This document shows positions 1 through 8,997 of a stretch of DNA of 64,000 bases, piece after piece (positions within the stretch are counted from its first letter, which is position 1; every line of letters starts with the position of its first letter). The notes under the pieces are model-generated. The model ran no database searches and was not told the DNA's origin. It saw nothing but the letters and a program-made list of their open reading frames with translations. The stretch lies in contig DAOPYW010000002.1 in NCBI GenBank assembly GCA_035353055.1, positions 12,759 through 76,758 on the forward strand, written 5' to 3'. Source of the DNA: JAAYDH01 sp035353055 (GTDB taxonomy: Bacteria > Bacillota_I > Bacilli_A > RFN20 > CAG-826). The position numbers and the translations under genes are program-made.

Positions 1-3000
1 TTAGGCTCTGCTAGCGAGTCCATCGCTTATGCGCTTGACGCCGTCTACCGCTGCCGAATCATCAACCCTGTTCCTGAGCCAACAGATACTTACACAAAGA
101 ATGAAAACTACTTCAATGTCATGAGTTACATCTTTGGTGATTCTCTGCATGTTGAAGGGCTAGCTTTTGACCAAACTTTGCTAAATGATCCCAACATAAC
201 TTGGGTAAACTCTACCGATAGCAGTGGCAACTTTTACCATGACCGCTATGGAAATGCCATCTATGACGGTGAAAATGGTGCGATTGCCAATGTTATCAAA
301 GCTCTCGCTTCATCGGGAATTATGACGGTGATGACTGATGATACATATCTATCAGGAAGCAATATGACCGATCATATCGCCTCTCTTGAAAACGATTATC
401 ATCTCTCGAGAATATTATCTGCCGTAGGCGATAGCGCCGTCTTTTCAAGCACGATGGGGACATTCCTCGACGCTCAACTCGATCAGACTGGTATCCTCGC
501 TCAAGGAGTCTCATTCACCAATGTCACTGACTGGAAAGATGAGGGAGAAAAACTCGGAGTTTTGCTCACGACAATCGGAGAAGCCGCGATTGATATGTCC
601 AACCTTAATTTGAATGCTATCACAAACGTTGTCGGCCTCAATGATCTTCTCCACGCTCTCGCTGATTCTTCAATGTTCATCGATAAGACTACTGGAAACT
701 ATTTGTTCTCCGGATGGCTATATGCCAAAGCGGAAAGCAGCTTGACCAATTTCTCCGATGGAGTGAATAGCTACAACTTAATTAGAGATCCGCTAGTTTG
801 GGACAGCACGTGGGGCACTAAAGGGCCGGACGATTATACGATTGTCAAAGGCGACTTTGCCTCATTAGATGAAAAAGGCGATTGGTGCAGCGAAGGTTTT
901 ACCCCTTCCTTTGATACCTCAAGCTATGTGGCTCCTTATGCGAGCTACACCAATTATTGGGACAACCCTCAGTTCATCGAGGACTACTCCGCTGTTCTAG
1001 AACTCGACGAAATCGGACGCCTCAGCAAGATTGTTTACTGGGTCACCCAAGCGGTGGCGACAAATGATTTGCTGAAACTTCCGACGAGGACTTTCGATGG
1101 GCTTGTCAATTCTCTCAATGACACCACCTGCCTGAGAGTGACGCCATACAATTTCTTTGAAATTGCTAAATCAGCCTTCCCGAGCAGTTCTTCATCTTCC
1201 TTCTTCGATCTGTCACCCGCAAATACTTCATATTTAGTTTCGTGCGACCAATACATCAATGACTACGCTGCTTCAGCTCCGCTAAGACAAGTGGAAATTG
1301 ATTATTTAACTAATATTTATGCCACCTATCGCTTCATGGTTGATAATGGCATTTTGGATAGCAATAATCAGCTTGTGACTGATAAGATTGACGTTGAAGT
1401 ATCCAATAAAGTGCGCGATTCCATCCTCGGAATTCAGGAATCATTAGTTTTCCATCGCAAAGGTTCTATTTTGGATCCTAACTTAAACGATGACACTGAT
1501 GGCTATTATCCGACGGTTTTCCAAAACGGATTGTCGGCTTTCTTAACCGCTGAATATATGGGCGAAATTCTCTATAACTCCGATAGTCCAAAAGACACTT
1601 TTTACTACGATGATTATGCCGAATATCTCGATCCAGATTTGGCAGTGGTTACTGAAAGCGATATCATAAAAGCTAAAGCCGATTATCTTCTCGACAACTA
1701 CTTTGATTTTAGAGGTTTGAAAAACTTTAACTATAGCCAGCAAGTCGATGAAATCAACGCCATTTTTACTGTCGTCGATGCCATTGTCGGTGGGCCTATT
1801 GAAGGAACAACGGAAAACTATCAAGGCCTGCGCAAATCAGGCGGTGCCATCACCTTCAACTTTGAAAATTTTGACATCACCAACAGCGGCAACTCCATTG
1901 CTATAAACCAAATAATGAATACTCTTAATGAAACGAATACGCTATTTGATTGCACTTCGAATATTATTTCTCTAGCGCTTGAAAACGCTTCTCAGTACAG
2001 CATTGTCAGCAATCTAACTCATGTTAATTTCGATGACACCAACATTTTCTATCACTATTTCGATGAGGAGAATTTGTTCGGGACACAGACATATAACTGG
2101 AATATCAGACTTGGAGAAGAAGAGATTTCCTTAGTCAGCGATATCGTGAGAGAAGTTTCAAAGTACCAAAATGGCGAGCCCTCAACCTTCCCCGATTTTG
2201 ATACTATCGATACTTCGCTTACTTCTGTTCAAAATCTTGAGAATTTCCTCCACACATTGCAAGAAAGCAAAATGTTCCATACTGGCGGACCTGTGCTATC
2301 CTTATCTTTCGATGGCAGCCATAATGTTGTCTTGACCAATACCTCATCAACAGGGATGACCATCTTCCAAGAAATATGCGTGCAGATGTTCTCCGATGAT
2401 ACGCTATCATCTTCTCTTTTCCGCGCCGCCTCGCCAAAAGACCAAGCCAATATGGCTCTGGGATTATATTCAAACGCTGAGGAAAAAGCTGAATACTTGG
2501 CCGAGACTTTGTTCACTCACGATGGATTAGGTGCTTCAGCCCTGTCCTTGCCTGCTCAGTCGACGGAAATCGATGACATCGGCGTATTTTTAACCGCTGC
2601 TTTGAAATTCCATGCCAATGATTTCAGCTCCATGAATTTGATGGATATCGACACCGATGATGTTCGCGAGGTGCTTGTCGCTCTCAATAATTGCGAATCC
2701 CTGTACGATACCGTTCCTAATCTCATCTCGACGATGATGGACCGCGATTTCACGACTTTCGAAGGCGTCGATTTATCCGATGCTTCTTCTTACTATCATT
2801 ATCAGAGTGGTGGAACCACCAACTACAATGTGAAATATGATGTCGATGAAATCGATAACATCGCCACCCTCCTCACTGACTATCAATCATTCACCACAAT
2901 AGTTGGCACCAATAACATGGGCGATCTCGCAGTCGTGAAAGCCCTATTGGAAAACGGATACATCTATGATTTATTCGTCGACTCCTATTCAAGCCACATT

Positions 3001-4521
3001 CTGCACATATCCAATGACTACTTAACTTCTACGACCCACATGACTGTTTTCGAGCAAGTCATCAATATGTTTACTACCAAATCTGGCCTCACAAACTACG
3101 CTTACCCCGTTGACGGACCGGCAAAGATGATGGCTAAAATTAAAGCCGTCACAGCTCTCGACGAAGCTTATAAAGATGATGTGACCACTTATAATTCGAC
3201 AGGCTATCACGAATGCTGGCTGAGAGTGACTGGCGATGATGAGATTCATGCTCTTGTTGACTTCATATCAACCAGCCGATCAATTCTCGGCGAAACAGGC
3301 TTGATGAATGTCGCCAACTTGCAAATGGATAACATCGATCCATCAGAAACCAGAGATGTCATGACTTCCATCAATAAAGTTGATTTTCTCAACGATGTGA
3401 TGCCAGTCTTTGTCTCTCAAGGCTTTGACGCGATTGGTCTAAGTTCTCTCTCATCTTATAATTCCATCAATCATTCTTATATTAATATAGGCCAATATCA
3501 ATATGGCGGAGCTCGCGGAGCAACCAACATCGATTACTGCGAAATCAACAATATTTACGCCGCTTTGAGCAACATGGTTAAATATGATACCGAGAATAAT
3601 TTTGATGGTTACCACAGCCTCGGAAACATGATTCTCCTCGCTGATAATACCAGCAATTTTGATGGCATTGTTCGCTTCATCAGCCACAGCCGCATTCTGA
3701 ACACTGATCAAAGCGGTAGCTTTGACACGATGTGGGATTTGTCGGGCTATTCCGTTGCCACCCGCGGATTATTGATTTATAACATTCTCACCGCTGGGCA
3801 ATCAGATCCCAATAGCGGAGCCAATCTTGGCCAGTATGTCACTGGCAGTACTCCGGAAGAAAAAATTGCTGTTCTATCGAGAATCTTCACCTTCGCAAAC
3901 TACAACGATCAGGCCGAATCGCGCGGATTATTCACGCTGGCATCCAATTCCGATCACATTGATCAAAATAACTTGGACATCGATGATTTTGATGCCATTA
4001 CTAACGCTCGCAATGAAGTCACTGTCTCGATGAAAGCGGCATATGACTCCTATGGCAATGGCAGCAATGTCCGCTCTTATTTCGCTAGCGAAATTATGTC
4101 TACCTTCCTCGATAATATCATGGAAATCCAGTATGACGTTATCGATGGCCTTGGCTATTACTATGAAGAAATACACTTTGGTCCTACAGCGCTTGCTGGA
4201 GTCAATCAAACCGCTTATGAAAACGTCAATAGTGTGGAGTGCGATGGCTTGAACGGATCGCTCAACGCGGTGCTCATTGTGAATGGAATTATCAGCACTG
4301 GCACATTGCCGACCCGCGTAGAGTTAATCGGCGCCTTCACCCTCATGGATAATAGCGCTTCCGCGAAGGTGTTCTATCTCGCCCGCATTCACGACAACCT
4401 CGGATTAGTTACCCAGTCAGCGCCTCCAGTTTGGACTGACTATACCTCAAGTATCTACGCCCCAGGATTTGACTTCGGCGTATACGGCACATCCCTAGCT
4501 GATTATTTCTCTCTCAGTTAA
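1..4521 (+). CDS. Giant repeat-built protein, 5' end outside the window
   Basis: The frame is open from base 1 with no stop. The first ATG (121) has no Shine-Dalgarno sequence, so this is the last ~1506 codons of a longer gene. I do not recognise the family. The protein is rich in Ser, Thr, Asn, Asp and Tyr and poor in Lys and Arg, with few Cys, as in many secreted or surface proteins. No C-terminal membrane anchor or LPXTG motif is visible. A degenerate module recurs: a '(D)EI..(I/L)' helix start, then an Asn-rich 'LN....L.D..P..(I/F)' segment, then a Tyr-rich patch. Counting from the Met at 121, DEI starts lie near residues 295, 543, 816 and 1038, with half-module copies near 667, 909 and 1140. 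A signal peptide or lipobox would lie upstream of the window. The next gene starts 2 nt after the stop. Surface or secreted location is inference. Confidence 0.75.
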   Translation, partial: LGSASESIAYALDAVYRCRIINPVPEPTDTYTKNENYFNVMSYIFGDSLHVEGLAFDQTLLNDPNITWVNSTDSSGNFYHDRYGNAIYDGENGAIANVIKALASSGIMTVMTDDTYLSGSNMTDHIASLENDYHLSRILSAVGDSAVFSSTMGTFLDAQLDQTGILAQGVSFTNVTDWKDEGEKLGVLLTTIGEAAIDMSNLNLNAITNVVGLNDLLHALADSSMFIDKTTGNYLFSGWLYAKAESSLTNFSDGVNSYNLIRDPLVWDSTWGTKGPDDYTIVKGDFASLDEKGDWCSEGFTPSFDTSSYVAPYASYTNYWDNPQFIEDYSAVLELDEIGRLSKIVYWVTQAVATNDLLKLPTRTFDGLVNSLNDTTCLRVTPYNFFEIAKSAFPSSSSSSFFDLSPANTSYLVSCDQYINDYAASAPLRQVEIDYLTNIYATYRFMVDNGILDSNNQLVTDKIDVEVSNKVRDSILGIQESLVFHRKGSILDPNLNDDTDGYYPTVFQNGLSAFLTAEYMGEILYNSDSPKDTFYYDDYAEYLDPDLAVVTESDIIKAKADYLLDNYFDFRGLKNFNYSQQVDEINAIFTVVDAIVGGPIEGTTENYQGLRKSGGAITFNFENFDITNSGNSIAINQIMNTLNETNTLFDCTSNIISLALENASQYSIVSNLTHVNFDDTNIFYHYFDEENLFGTQTYNWNIRLGEEEISLVSDIVREVSKYQNGEPSTFPDFDTIDTSLTSVQNLENFLHTLQESKMFHTGGPVLSLSFDGSHNVVLTNTSSTGMTIFQEICVQMFSDDTLSSSLFRAASPKDQANMALGLYSNAEEKAEYLAETLFTHDGLGASALSLPAQSTEIDDIGVFLTAALKFHANDFSSMNLMDIDTDDVREVLVALNNCESLYDTVPNLISTMMDRDFTTFEGVDLSDASSYYHYQSGGTTNYNVKYDVDEIDNIATLLTDYQSFTTIVGTNNMGDLAVVKALLENGYIYDLFVDSYSSHILHISNDYLTSTTHMTVFEQVINMFTTKSGLTNYAYPVDGPAKMMAKIKAVTALDEAYKDDVTTYNSTGYHECWLRVTGDDEIHALVDFISTSRSILGETGLMNVANLQMDNIDPSETRDVMTSINKVDFLNDVMPVFVSQGFDAIGLSSLSSYNSINHSYINIGQYQYGGARGATNIDYCEINNIYAALSNMVKYDTENNFDGYHSLGNMILLADNTSNFDGIVRFISHSRILNTDQSGSFDTMWDLSGYSVATRGLLIYNILTAGQSDPNSGANLGQYVTGSTPEEKIAVLSRIFTFANYNDQAESRGLFTLASNSDHIDQNNLDIDDFDAITNARNEVTVSMKAAYDSYGNGSNVRSYFASEIMSTFLDNIMEIQYDVIDGLGYYYEEIHFGPTALAGVNQTAYENVNSVECDGLNGSLNAVLIVNGIISTGTLPTRVELIGAFTLMDNSASAKVFYLARIHDNLGLVTQSAPPVWTDYTSSIYAPGFDFGVYGTSLADYFSLS

Positions 4522-4523
4522 TT

Positions 4524-4901
4524 ATGCAAACTGTCCAAACTAGATTCGAAGATTTATCGGAAGTAAATAAATCAAAATTTGTCGCCATTATTATCCCTCT
4601 TAACAACGCTGACGATTTTAAGAAATTGTTGGCTGACATTAAAAAAGAACACGCTAAAGCAAAGCACATTGTTTATGCCTATCGCGTGAAAGAGAAAAGC
4701 AAATCGTGCGATGATCAAGAGCCAAAAGGCACTGCTGGGAAACCTTTGCTTGAGCTTCTCCACAAGCGAGAGATGGATCAAGTGGTGATCTTTGTAGCTC
4801 GCTACTTCGGGGGCACTAAACTCGGAGCATCGCGCTTATTGAGAACTTATCTTCAAGCCGGCATCAACGTGCTTAATAAAGCACAATTAGTACAAATTTA
4901 G
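4524..4901 (+). CDS. YigZ/IMPACT family protein (UPF0029), N-terminal domain only
   Basis: The 125-aa product has the hallmarks of the UPF0029/IMPACT N-terminal domain: 'SKSCDDQEPKGTAGKPLL' in the middle and 'RYFGGTKLGASRLLRTY' near the C-terminus. E. coli YigZ and Bacillus YvyE are about 200 aa and carry a second ferredoxin-like domain (DUF1949), which is absent here. The protein stops shortly after the conserved Arg-Tyr helix. The biochemical role of bacterial YigZ proteins is poorly defined; in eukaryotes IMPACT acts in translational control. It starts 2 nt after the giant gene and mrp follows 13 nt downstream, so it probably lies in the same transcript. Family confidence is high, function confidence low. 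Confidence 0.8.
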   Translation: MQTVQTRFEDLSEVNKSKFVAIIIPLNNADDFKKLLADIKKEHAKAKHIVYAYRVKEKSKSCDDQEPKGTAGKPLLELLHKREMDQVVIFVARYFGGTKLGASRLLRTYLQAGINVLNKAQLVQI

Positions 4902-4914
4902 GAGGCTATCAAAT

Positions 4915-5739
4915 ATGTCAGAATGCAATCACGATTGCGAACATTGCGCGAGCAATGATTCTTGCGAGACTAAAAGTCTCAAAGCAAAATTAAACGAACT
5001 ATCGCACATCAAAAGAATAATCGGAATACTTTCCGGAAAGGGCGGAGTGGGAAAATCTTATGTCACTTCGCTATTAGCAGTAAGTTTAATTAAGCGCGGT
5101 TTTAAAGTGGGAATCCTCGACGCGGACGTCACTGGTCCGAGCATTCCCAAGGCTTTTAACATCGGCGAAAAAGCCGCCGGTGAGAATAGCTTGATTTATC
5201 CGCTCTCTTCGAGATTAGGCATCAAGATCATCTCCGCGAATTGTCTATTAGAAGATGATTCGGATCCAATTATATGGCGAGGTCCTTTACTCGCGAATCT
5301 CGTAAAGCAATTCTATGAAGATGTCTTGTGGGAAGAGTTAGACTATCTTCTCATCGACATGCCACCAGGAACTGGCGATGTGGCTCTGACGATTTTTCAA
5401 TCGATTCCAGTCGATGACTTAATCATCGTCACTTCGCCGCAAGATCTCGTCTCGCTCATCGTCACAAAAGCGATAAAAATGGCCGAGATGATGCACATTA
5501 ATGTTTTAGGTGTCATTGAAAACATGTCGTACCTCACTTGCCCAGATTGCGGCAAAAAGATCGAAGTCTTTGGCACTTCGCATCTCGATAGCTTTGCTAA
5601 ACAACTGCACTTCAATATTTTAGGAAGGCTCCCCCTCAACTCTCAGAACGCTTCATTGGTCGATGAAGGAAGAGTGGAGGAAATCGCCCTGCCAGAAATC
5701 GAAGAAGTGACAAACAAAATTTTAACGAAGGAGAATTAA
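4915..5739 (+). CDS. mrp: Mrp/NBP35-type iron-sulfur carrier P-loop ATPase
   Basis: The 274-aa protein belongs to the Mrp/ApbC/Nbp35 ParA-like ATPases, which hold and transfer 4Fe-4S clusters in the cytoplasm. Visible features are a cysteine-rich N-terminus (C4, C8, C11, C17), the deviant Walker A 'GKGGVGKS' at residues 41-48, the switch 'DADVTGPS' and 'DMPPGTGD', and a C-terminal CxxC (C209, C212) expected to ligate the bridging cluster. The N-terminal Cys cluster resembles Nbp35-type proteins more than classical ApbC, which usually starts with a DUF59 domain. A strong AGGAGG lies about 8 nt before ATG. The next gene, an M24 peptidase, starts 2 nt after the stop. Iron-sulfur clients in this window include PreT/PreA, AddB and RlmN; linking Mrp to them is inference. 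Confidence 0.9.
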   Translation: MSECNHDCEHCASNDSCETKSLKAKLNELSHIKRIIGILSGKGGVGKSYVTSLLAVSLIKRGFKVGILDADVTGPSIPKAFNIGEKAAGENSLIYPLSSRLGIKIISANCLLEDDSDPIIWRGPLLANLVKQFYEDVLWEELDYLLIDMPPGTGDVALTIFQSIPVDDLIIVTSPQDLVSLIVTKAIKMAEMMHINVLGVIENMSYLTCPDCGKKIEVFGTSHLDSFAKQLHFNILGRLPLNSQNASLVDEGRVEEIALPEIEEVTNKILTKEN

Positions 5740-5741
5740 TT

Positions 5742-6998
5742 ATGAGTGATATTGAAAATCGCCGCGAACGGCTCTTTGCCAAGATGAAAGAGAATTCCGC
5801 CGCCGTAGTGTTTGCCGGAGTCTCTAAACTGAGAAGCGAAGATGATACTTTTCCTTTCCAATCCAATCGCCATTTCTTTTATCTGAGCAATATCGAACAA
5901 GAGAATTCTGTCCTCTTATTTGTCAAGGGAATCAGCGAGAAGAAAGTCTATCTTTTTATCGATGATTTCAATGAGTTAAAAGAGAAGTGGACAGGAAAGA
6001 GATTGACCATCGAAGAAGCTAAAAAAATCTCCCGCATACAAAATGTTTATTTGAACGATTCTTTCGAGAGCATGCTCTCGCTAGCTCTCGTGGCAAAAAA
6101 CAACCAATATGGGCAGATCGATACTCTGTATCTTGACCTTTCTCCAGAATTGAAAATCAAGGATAGCTTCTCCACCCAAGAATTCGAAAAATTTATCGCT
6201 GGAGAATACTCACATATCAAGACCATCAACATCTATCCGATGATTACCGAGCTGAGAATGGTCAAATCTTCCGAAGAAATCGGGGAAATCCTCAACGCCA
6301 TCAATGGCACAAATAATGGCATCAGCCAAATTATTAACGACTTAAAACCAGGGCTTTTAGAAATGCATATCGCTGATTCTTTTGAATTTTTTGGGCGAAA
6401 GCACGGCTTCAGAGAATTGGCCTTCTCCAGCATCGTGGCTTCGGGCAAAAACGCCACTTGCCTTCACTATCCATCGCAAAATGATGTGACCAAAGATAAT
6501 GACCTCATTCTATTTGATATCGGTTACAAATCTCATGGTTATTGCGCGGACATCTCCCGAACTTTTCCTGTGAGCGGAGTATTTTCTGGGTTAGCAAAAG
6601 AAGTTTATCAATCGGTTCTAAACTGCAATAAAGCCGTCATCGATTATGTTCGCGAGGGGATGACCATCGCTCAAGTTCAGGAATTTACTCGTGAATTTTT
6701 GAAAAAAGAATGCGTCAAACTCGGTTTGCTGCGCGAGGATGAAGATGTCGTTAAATATTATTATCATAATGTTTCTCATCATTTAGGACTCAACACTCAC
6801 GATTGCGCAGATCGAGAAAAACCATTGGAAAATGGCAATGTCATCACCGTCGAGCCGGGTCTCTATTTAGCTGATCGAGGCTTTGGAGTTCGAATTGAAG
6901 ACGATGTTTTAATCAGCAATGGTCGCGGCGAATGCCTATCAAAAGGTATCGTCAAGGAAATCAAAGATATTGAAAGGATGTTTAAGTCGCGTTTTTAA
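5742..6998 (+). CDS. pepP: Xaa-Pro aminopeptidase (M24B family)
   Basis: The 418-aa protein has the N-terminal creatinase-like domain (AMP_N) in roughly the first 130 residues and a C-terminal pita-bread metallopeptidase domain. The five metal ligands of the M24 family are visible: D259 and D270 in 'FDIGYKSHGYCADIS', the His in 'HHLGLNTHD', the Glu in 'VEPGLY' and the Glu in 'RIEDDV'. It should remove N-terminal residues preceding proline in the cytoplasm, using two Mn2+ or related ions. The length is close to E. coli PepP (441 aa). It is packed between mrp and glpK with 2-nt gaps on both sides, so translation is probably coupled. Start: ATG 5742 with GAAGGAG about 8 nt upstream. Confidence 0.9.
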   Translation: MSDIENRRERLFAKMKENSAAVVFAGVSKLRSEDDTFPFQSNRHFFYLSNIEQENSVLLFVKGISEKKVYLFIDDFNELKEKWTGKRLTIEEAKKISRIQNVYLNDSFESMLSLALVAKNNQYGQIDTLYLDLSPELKIKDSFSTQEFEKFIAGEYSHIKTINIYPMITELRMVKSSEEIGEILNAINGTNNGISQIINDLKPGLLEMHIADSFEFFGRKHGFRELAFSSIVASGKNATCLHYPSQNDVTKDNDLILFDIGYKSHGYCADISRTFPVSGVFSGLAKEVYQSVLNCNKAVIDYVREGMTIAQVQEFTREFLKKECVKLGLLREDEDVVKYYYHNVSHHLGLNTHDCADREKPLENGNVITVEPGLYLADRGFGVRIEDDVLISNGRGECLSKGIVKEIKDIERMFKSRF

Positions 6999-7000
6999 AC

Positions 7001-8479
7001 ATGAAAAGATATATTCTCTCACTTGATCAAGGCACGACCTCCACGCGAGCTATTTTGTTTGACAATCAAGGCCAAGCCAAATTTATCGCTCAGAGAGAAA
7101 TACAATGCCTCTATCCTCATCCAGGCTGGGTTGAAGCGGATGCCCTCTCCATTTGGGTTTCCGTTATTGATGTAATCAATGAAGTCTTAATTAAGGCTAA
7201 TATCACCATGAGCGACATTGATTCTATTGGCTTATCCAATCAGCGCGAGACCACAGTGGTGTGGAATAAAGAGACAGGCATGCCAATTTATCATGCTATT
7301 GTGTGGCAATCCCGCCAGTCGCTAGACATTTGCGAAAAGTTGAATGACAAGCGAGATTTTATTCATCAAAAAACTGGGCTGTTAATCAATCCTTATTTTT
7401 CCGCAAGCAAAATCAGATTCATCCTCGACCATATTCCCGACGGACAAAAGAAAGCGGAAAATGGCGAACTGCTGTGTGGCACTATTGATTCCTGGCTGAT
7501 TTATAAAATGACCAAAGGAAAGGTTCACGCCACCGATATATCGAATGCATCACGCACTTTATTGTTTAATATCAATTCATTAATGTGGGATAAAGAAATA
7601 TGCGAGATATTCCATATTCCAATGAAGATGTTGCCAACCGTTAGGCCATCTTCTTTCTGCTATGGAAATGCTAGCTTTTTTGATCCCAACATCACTATTC
7701 AAGGAGTGGCAGGTGATCAGCAGGCTGCTTTGTTCGGACAAGCATGTTTTGAAAAAGGCGAGAGCAAAAACACCTATGGTACAGGTTGCTTCATGCTTTT
7801 AAATACTGGCGAGTCCCCTGTTTTTTCTCATAGCGGTTTGTTGACAACTGTCGCTTGGCAAATTGGAAATCAAGTCACTTATGCTTTAGAAGGCTCGGTA
7901 TTTGTCGGTGGAGCCGCCGTTCAATGGCTGCGTGATGAAATGAAAATAATCTCTCAATCTAGCGAGAGCGAACATGCTGCTTTTTCTGCATCTGATACTG
8001 AGGGCTTGTATTTCGTTCCTTCTTTCGTCGGCTTAGGAACGCCATATTGGGACAATGAAGCTCGAGGTGCTATTGTTGGAATTACTCGCGGCACTGATAA
8101 AAATCAAATCATCCGCGCCACTTTGGAAGGCATTGCTTACCAATGCAAAGACGTTTTTAGTGTCATGGACAAAGAAACTAAATGTAGTATAAAAAGTTTA
8201 CGAGTTGATGGCGGAGCAACTGCCAACAAATATTTAATGCAGTTCCAAAGCGATATCCTTCAGCTGGATATTATCCTCCCCAAATGTTTAGAAACAACCG
8301 CTCTCGGAGCGGCTTATCTCGCCGGTTTAAACAGCGGATTTTTCAAGAGCATCGACGAGATAAAAAAAATCCATTGTTACCAGACTATCTACCATCCACA
8401 AATGTCAAAAATCGAGATGGCACGAAGATATAAAGGCTGGGGCAAGGCGATCAAAGCTGTGCGCAGTTTTAAGTTATAG
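7001..8479 (+). CDS. glpK: Glycerol kinase
   Basis: The 492-aa protein is a full-length FGGY-family kinase (usual length about 500). It starts with the phosphate-binding 'DQGTTSTRAILFD', has 'SNQRETTVVW' and 'AIVWQSRQS' in domain I, and 'NTYGTGCF', 'EGSVFVGGAAVQWLRD', 'GLGTPYWD' and 'DGGATAN' in domain II. It makes sn-glycerol 3-phosphate from glycerol and ATP. No glpF or glpO lies beside it; gpsA at 30.1 kb makes the same product from dihydroxyacetone phosphate. ATG 7001 is 2 nt after the previous stop and I see no Shine-Dalgarno sequence there, so translation probably depends on coupling to the peptidase gene. The specific assignment to glycerol rather than another polyol rests on overall resemblance and is fairly secure. 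Confidence 0.93.
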   Translation: MKRYILSLDQGTTSTRAILFDNQGQAKFIAQREIQCLYPHPGWVEADALSIWVSVIDVINEVLIKANITMSDIDSIGLSNQRETTVVWNKETGMPIYHAIVWQSRQSLDICEKLNDKRDFIHQKTGLLINPYFSASKIRFILDHIPDGQKKAENGELLCGTIDSWLIYKMTKGKVHATDISNASRTLLFNINSLMWDKEICEIFHIPMKMLPTVRPSSFCYGNASFFDPNITIQGVAGDQQAALFGQACFEKGESKNTYGTGCFMLLNTGESPVFSHSGLLTTVAWQIGNQVTYALEGSVFVGGAAVQWLRDEMKIISQSSESEHAAFSASDTEGLYFVPSFVGLGTPYWDNEARGAIVGITRGTDKNQIIRATLEGIAYQCKDVFSVMDKETKCSIKSLRVDGGATANKYLMQFQSDILQLDIILPKCLETTALGAAYLAGLNSGFFKSIDEIKKIHCYQTIYHPQMSKIEMARRYKGWGKAIKAVRSFKL

Positions 8480-8485
8480 TCGCTA

Positions 8486-8514
8486 TTGCAGGCTGAGCAC
8501 TGGTGGAATAGAAT
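8486..8514 (+). promoter_or_regulatory. Sigma-A-type promoter of the DUF4190-like gene
   Basis: TTGCAG (8486-8491), a 17-bp spacer and TAGAAT (8509-8514) lie just after the glpK stop. A start of transcription near 8521 would give a leader of about 15 nt that still contains the AAAGGAG before ATG 8536. Confidence 0.6.
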
Positions 8515-8535
8515 AATTTCAAAGGAGAAATACAT

Positions 8536-8862
8536 ATGGAAGAGAAAGAAAACTTAAATGTCGAGCCATTTGAACAAGATCCCGCTGGAGGCATGTCGCC
8601 TAACGATAAAAACGCTCTCGTGTCCTTCATTTTAGCGCTTGTAGGGTTATTTCTTTGCGAAACATTTATTGGTCCTATTGTTCTCGGAATTATTTCATTA
8701 TCTTTAAACAAGAAGTCAAATGGTGGCAACAAGAAGCCATTCACTGTCTTTGCAAAGATAGCCAAACCAGTCGCAATTATCGACATCATTTTAGGGCCTA
8801 TCGCATTAATTATCATCATTGCTAGCATTGTTGCATTTGTTGCGGCCGGCCTTGCTGCTTAA
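8536..8862 (+). CDS. Small two-helix membrane protein, DUF4190-like
   Basis: The 108-aa protein has a charged N-terminal tail of about 35 residues ('EEKENLNVEPFEQD'), then two long hydrophobic stretches (about residues 35-60 and 78-106) separated by a short Lys/Asn/Gly linker. This arrangement, with an 'A.+SFILALVGLF...GP..LGIISL' first helix, matches the DUF4190 pattern of small membrane proteins of unknown function. The N-terminus is probably cytoplasmic. It has its own promoter, Shine-Dalgarno sequence and terminator, so it looks monocistronic. No function can be assigned. Confidence 0.7.
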   Translation: MEEKENLNVEPFEQDPAGGMSPNDKNALVSFILALVGLFLCETFIGPIVLGIISLSLNKKSNGGNKKPFTVFAKIAKPVAIIDIILGPIALIIIIASIVAFVAAGLAA

Positions 8863-8891
8863 GCTTATTTGCTTTAGCAAAAAAGACTACT

Positions 8892-8920
8892 AAAAGCGGT
8901 TCCTCGAACCGTTTTTCTTT
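8892..8920 (+). terminator. Intrinsic terminator after the DUF4190-like gene
   Basis: CGGTTC (8897-8902), a CTC loop and GAACCG (8906-8911) form a 6-bp GC-rich stem that extends with A-T pairs, followed by a T-rich run. Confidence 0.8.
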
Positions 8921-8935
8921 TAATTATTAAGAATT

Positions 8936-8967
8936 TTGTTATTTTTATGCGGCCGTTCGCCTATAAT
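8936..8967 (+). promoter_or_regulatory. Putative promoter of the 9-kb lipoprotein
   Basis: A perfect TATAAT is at 8962-8967. The best -35 match, TTGTTA (8936-8941), is 20 bp upstream, which is longer than ideal; TTATTT at 8939-8944 would give 17 bp. A strong AAAGGGGG lies before ATG 8998. Confidence 0.45.
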
Positions 8968-8997
8968 TAAGGTGCATACAATAAAGGGGGTTTACTT

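Noticed and set aside
2219..2516. Open frames on the minus strand beneath the giant gene
   Set aside because: They lack ribosome-binding sites and promoters, overlap each other, and follow from the codon bias of the sense gene.
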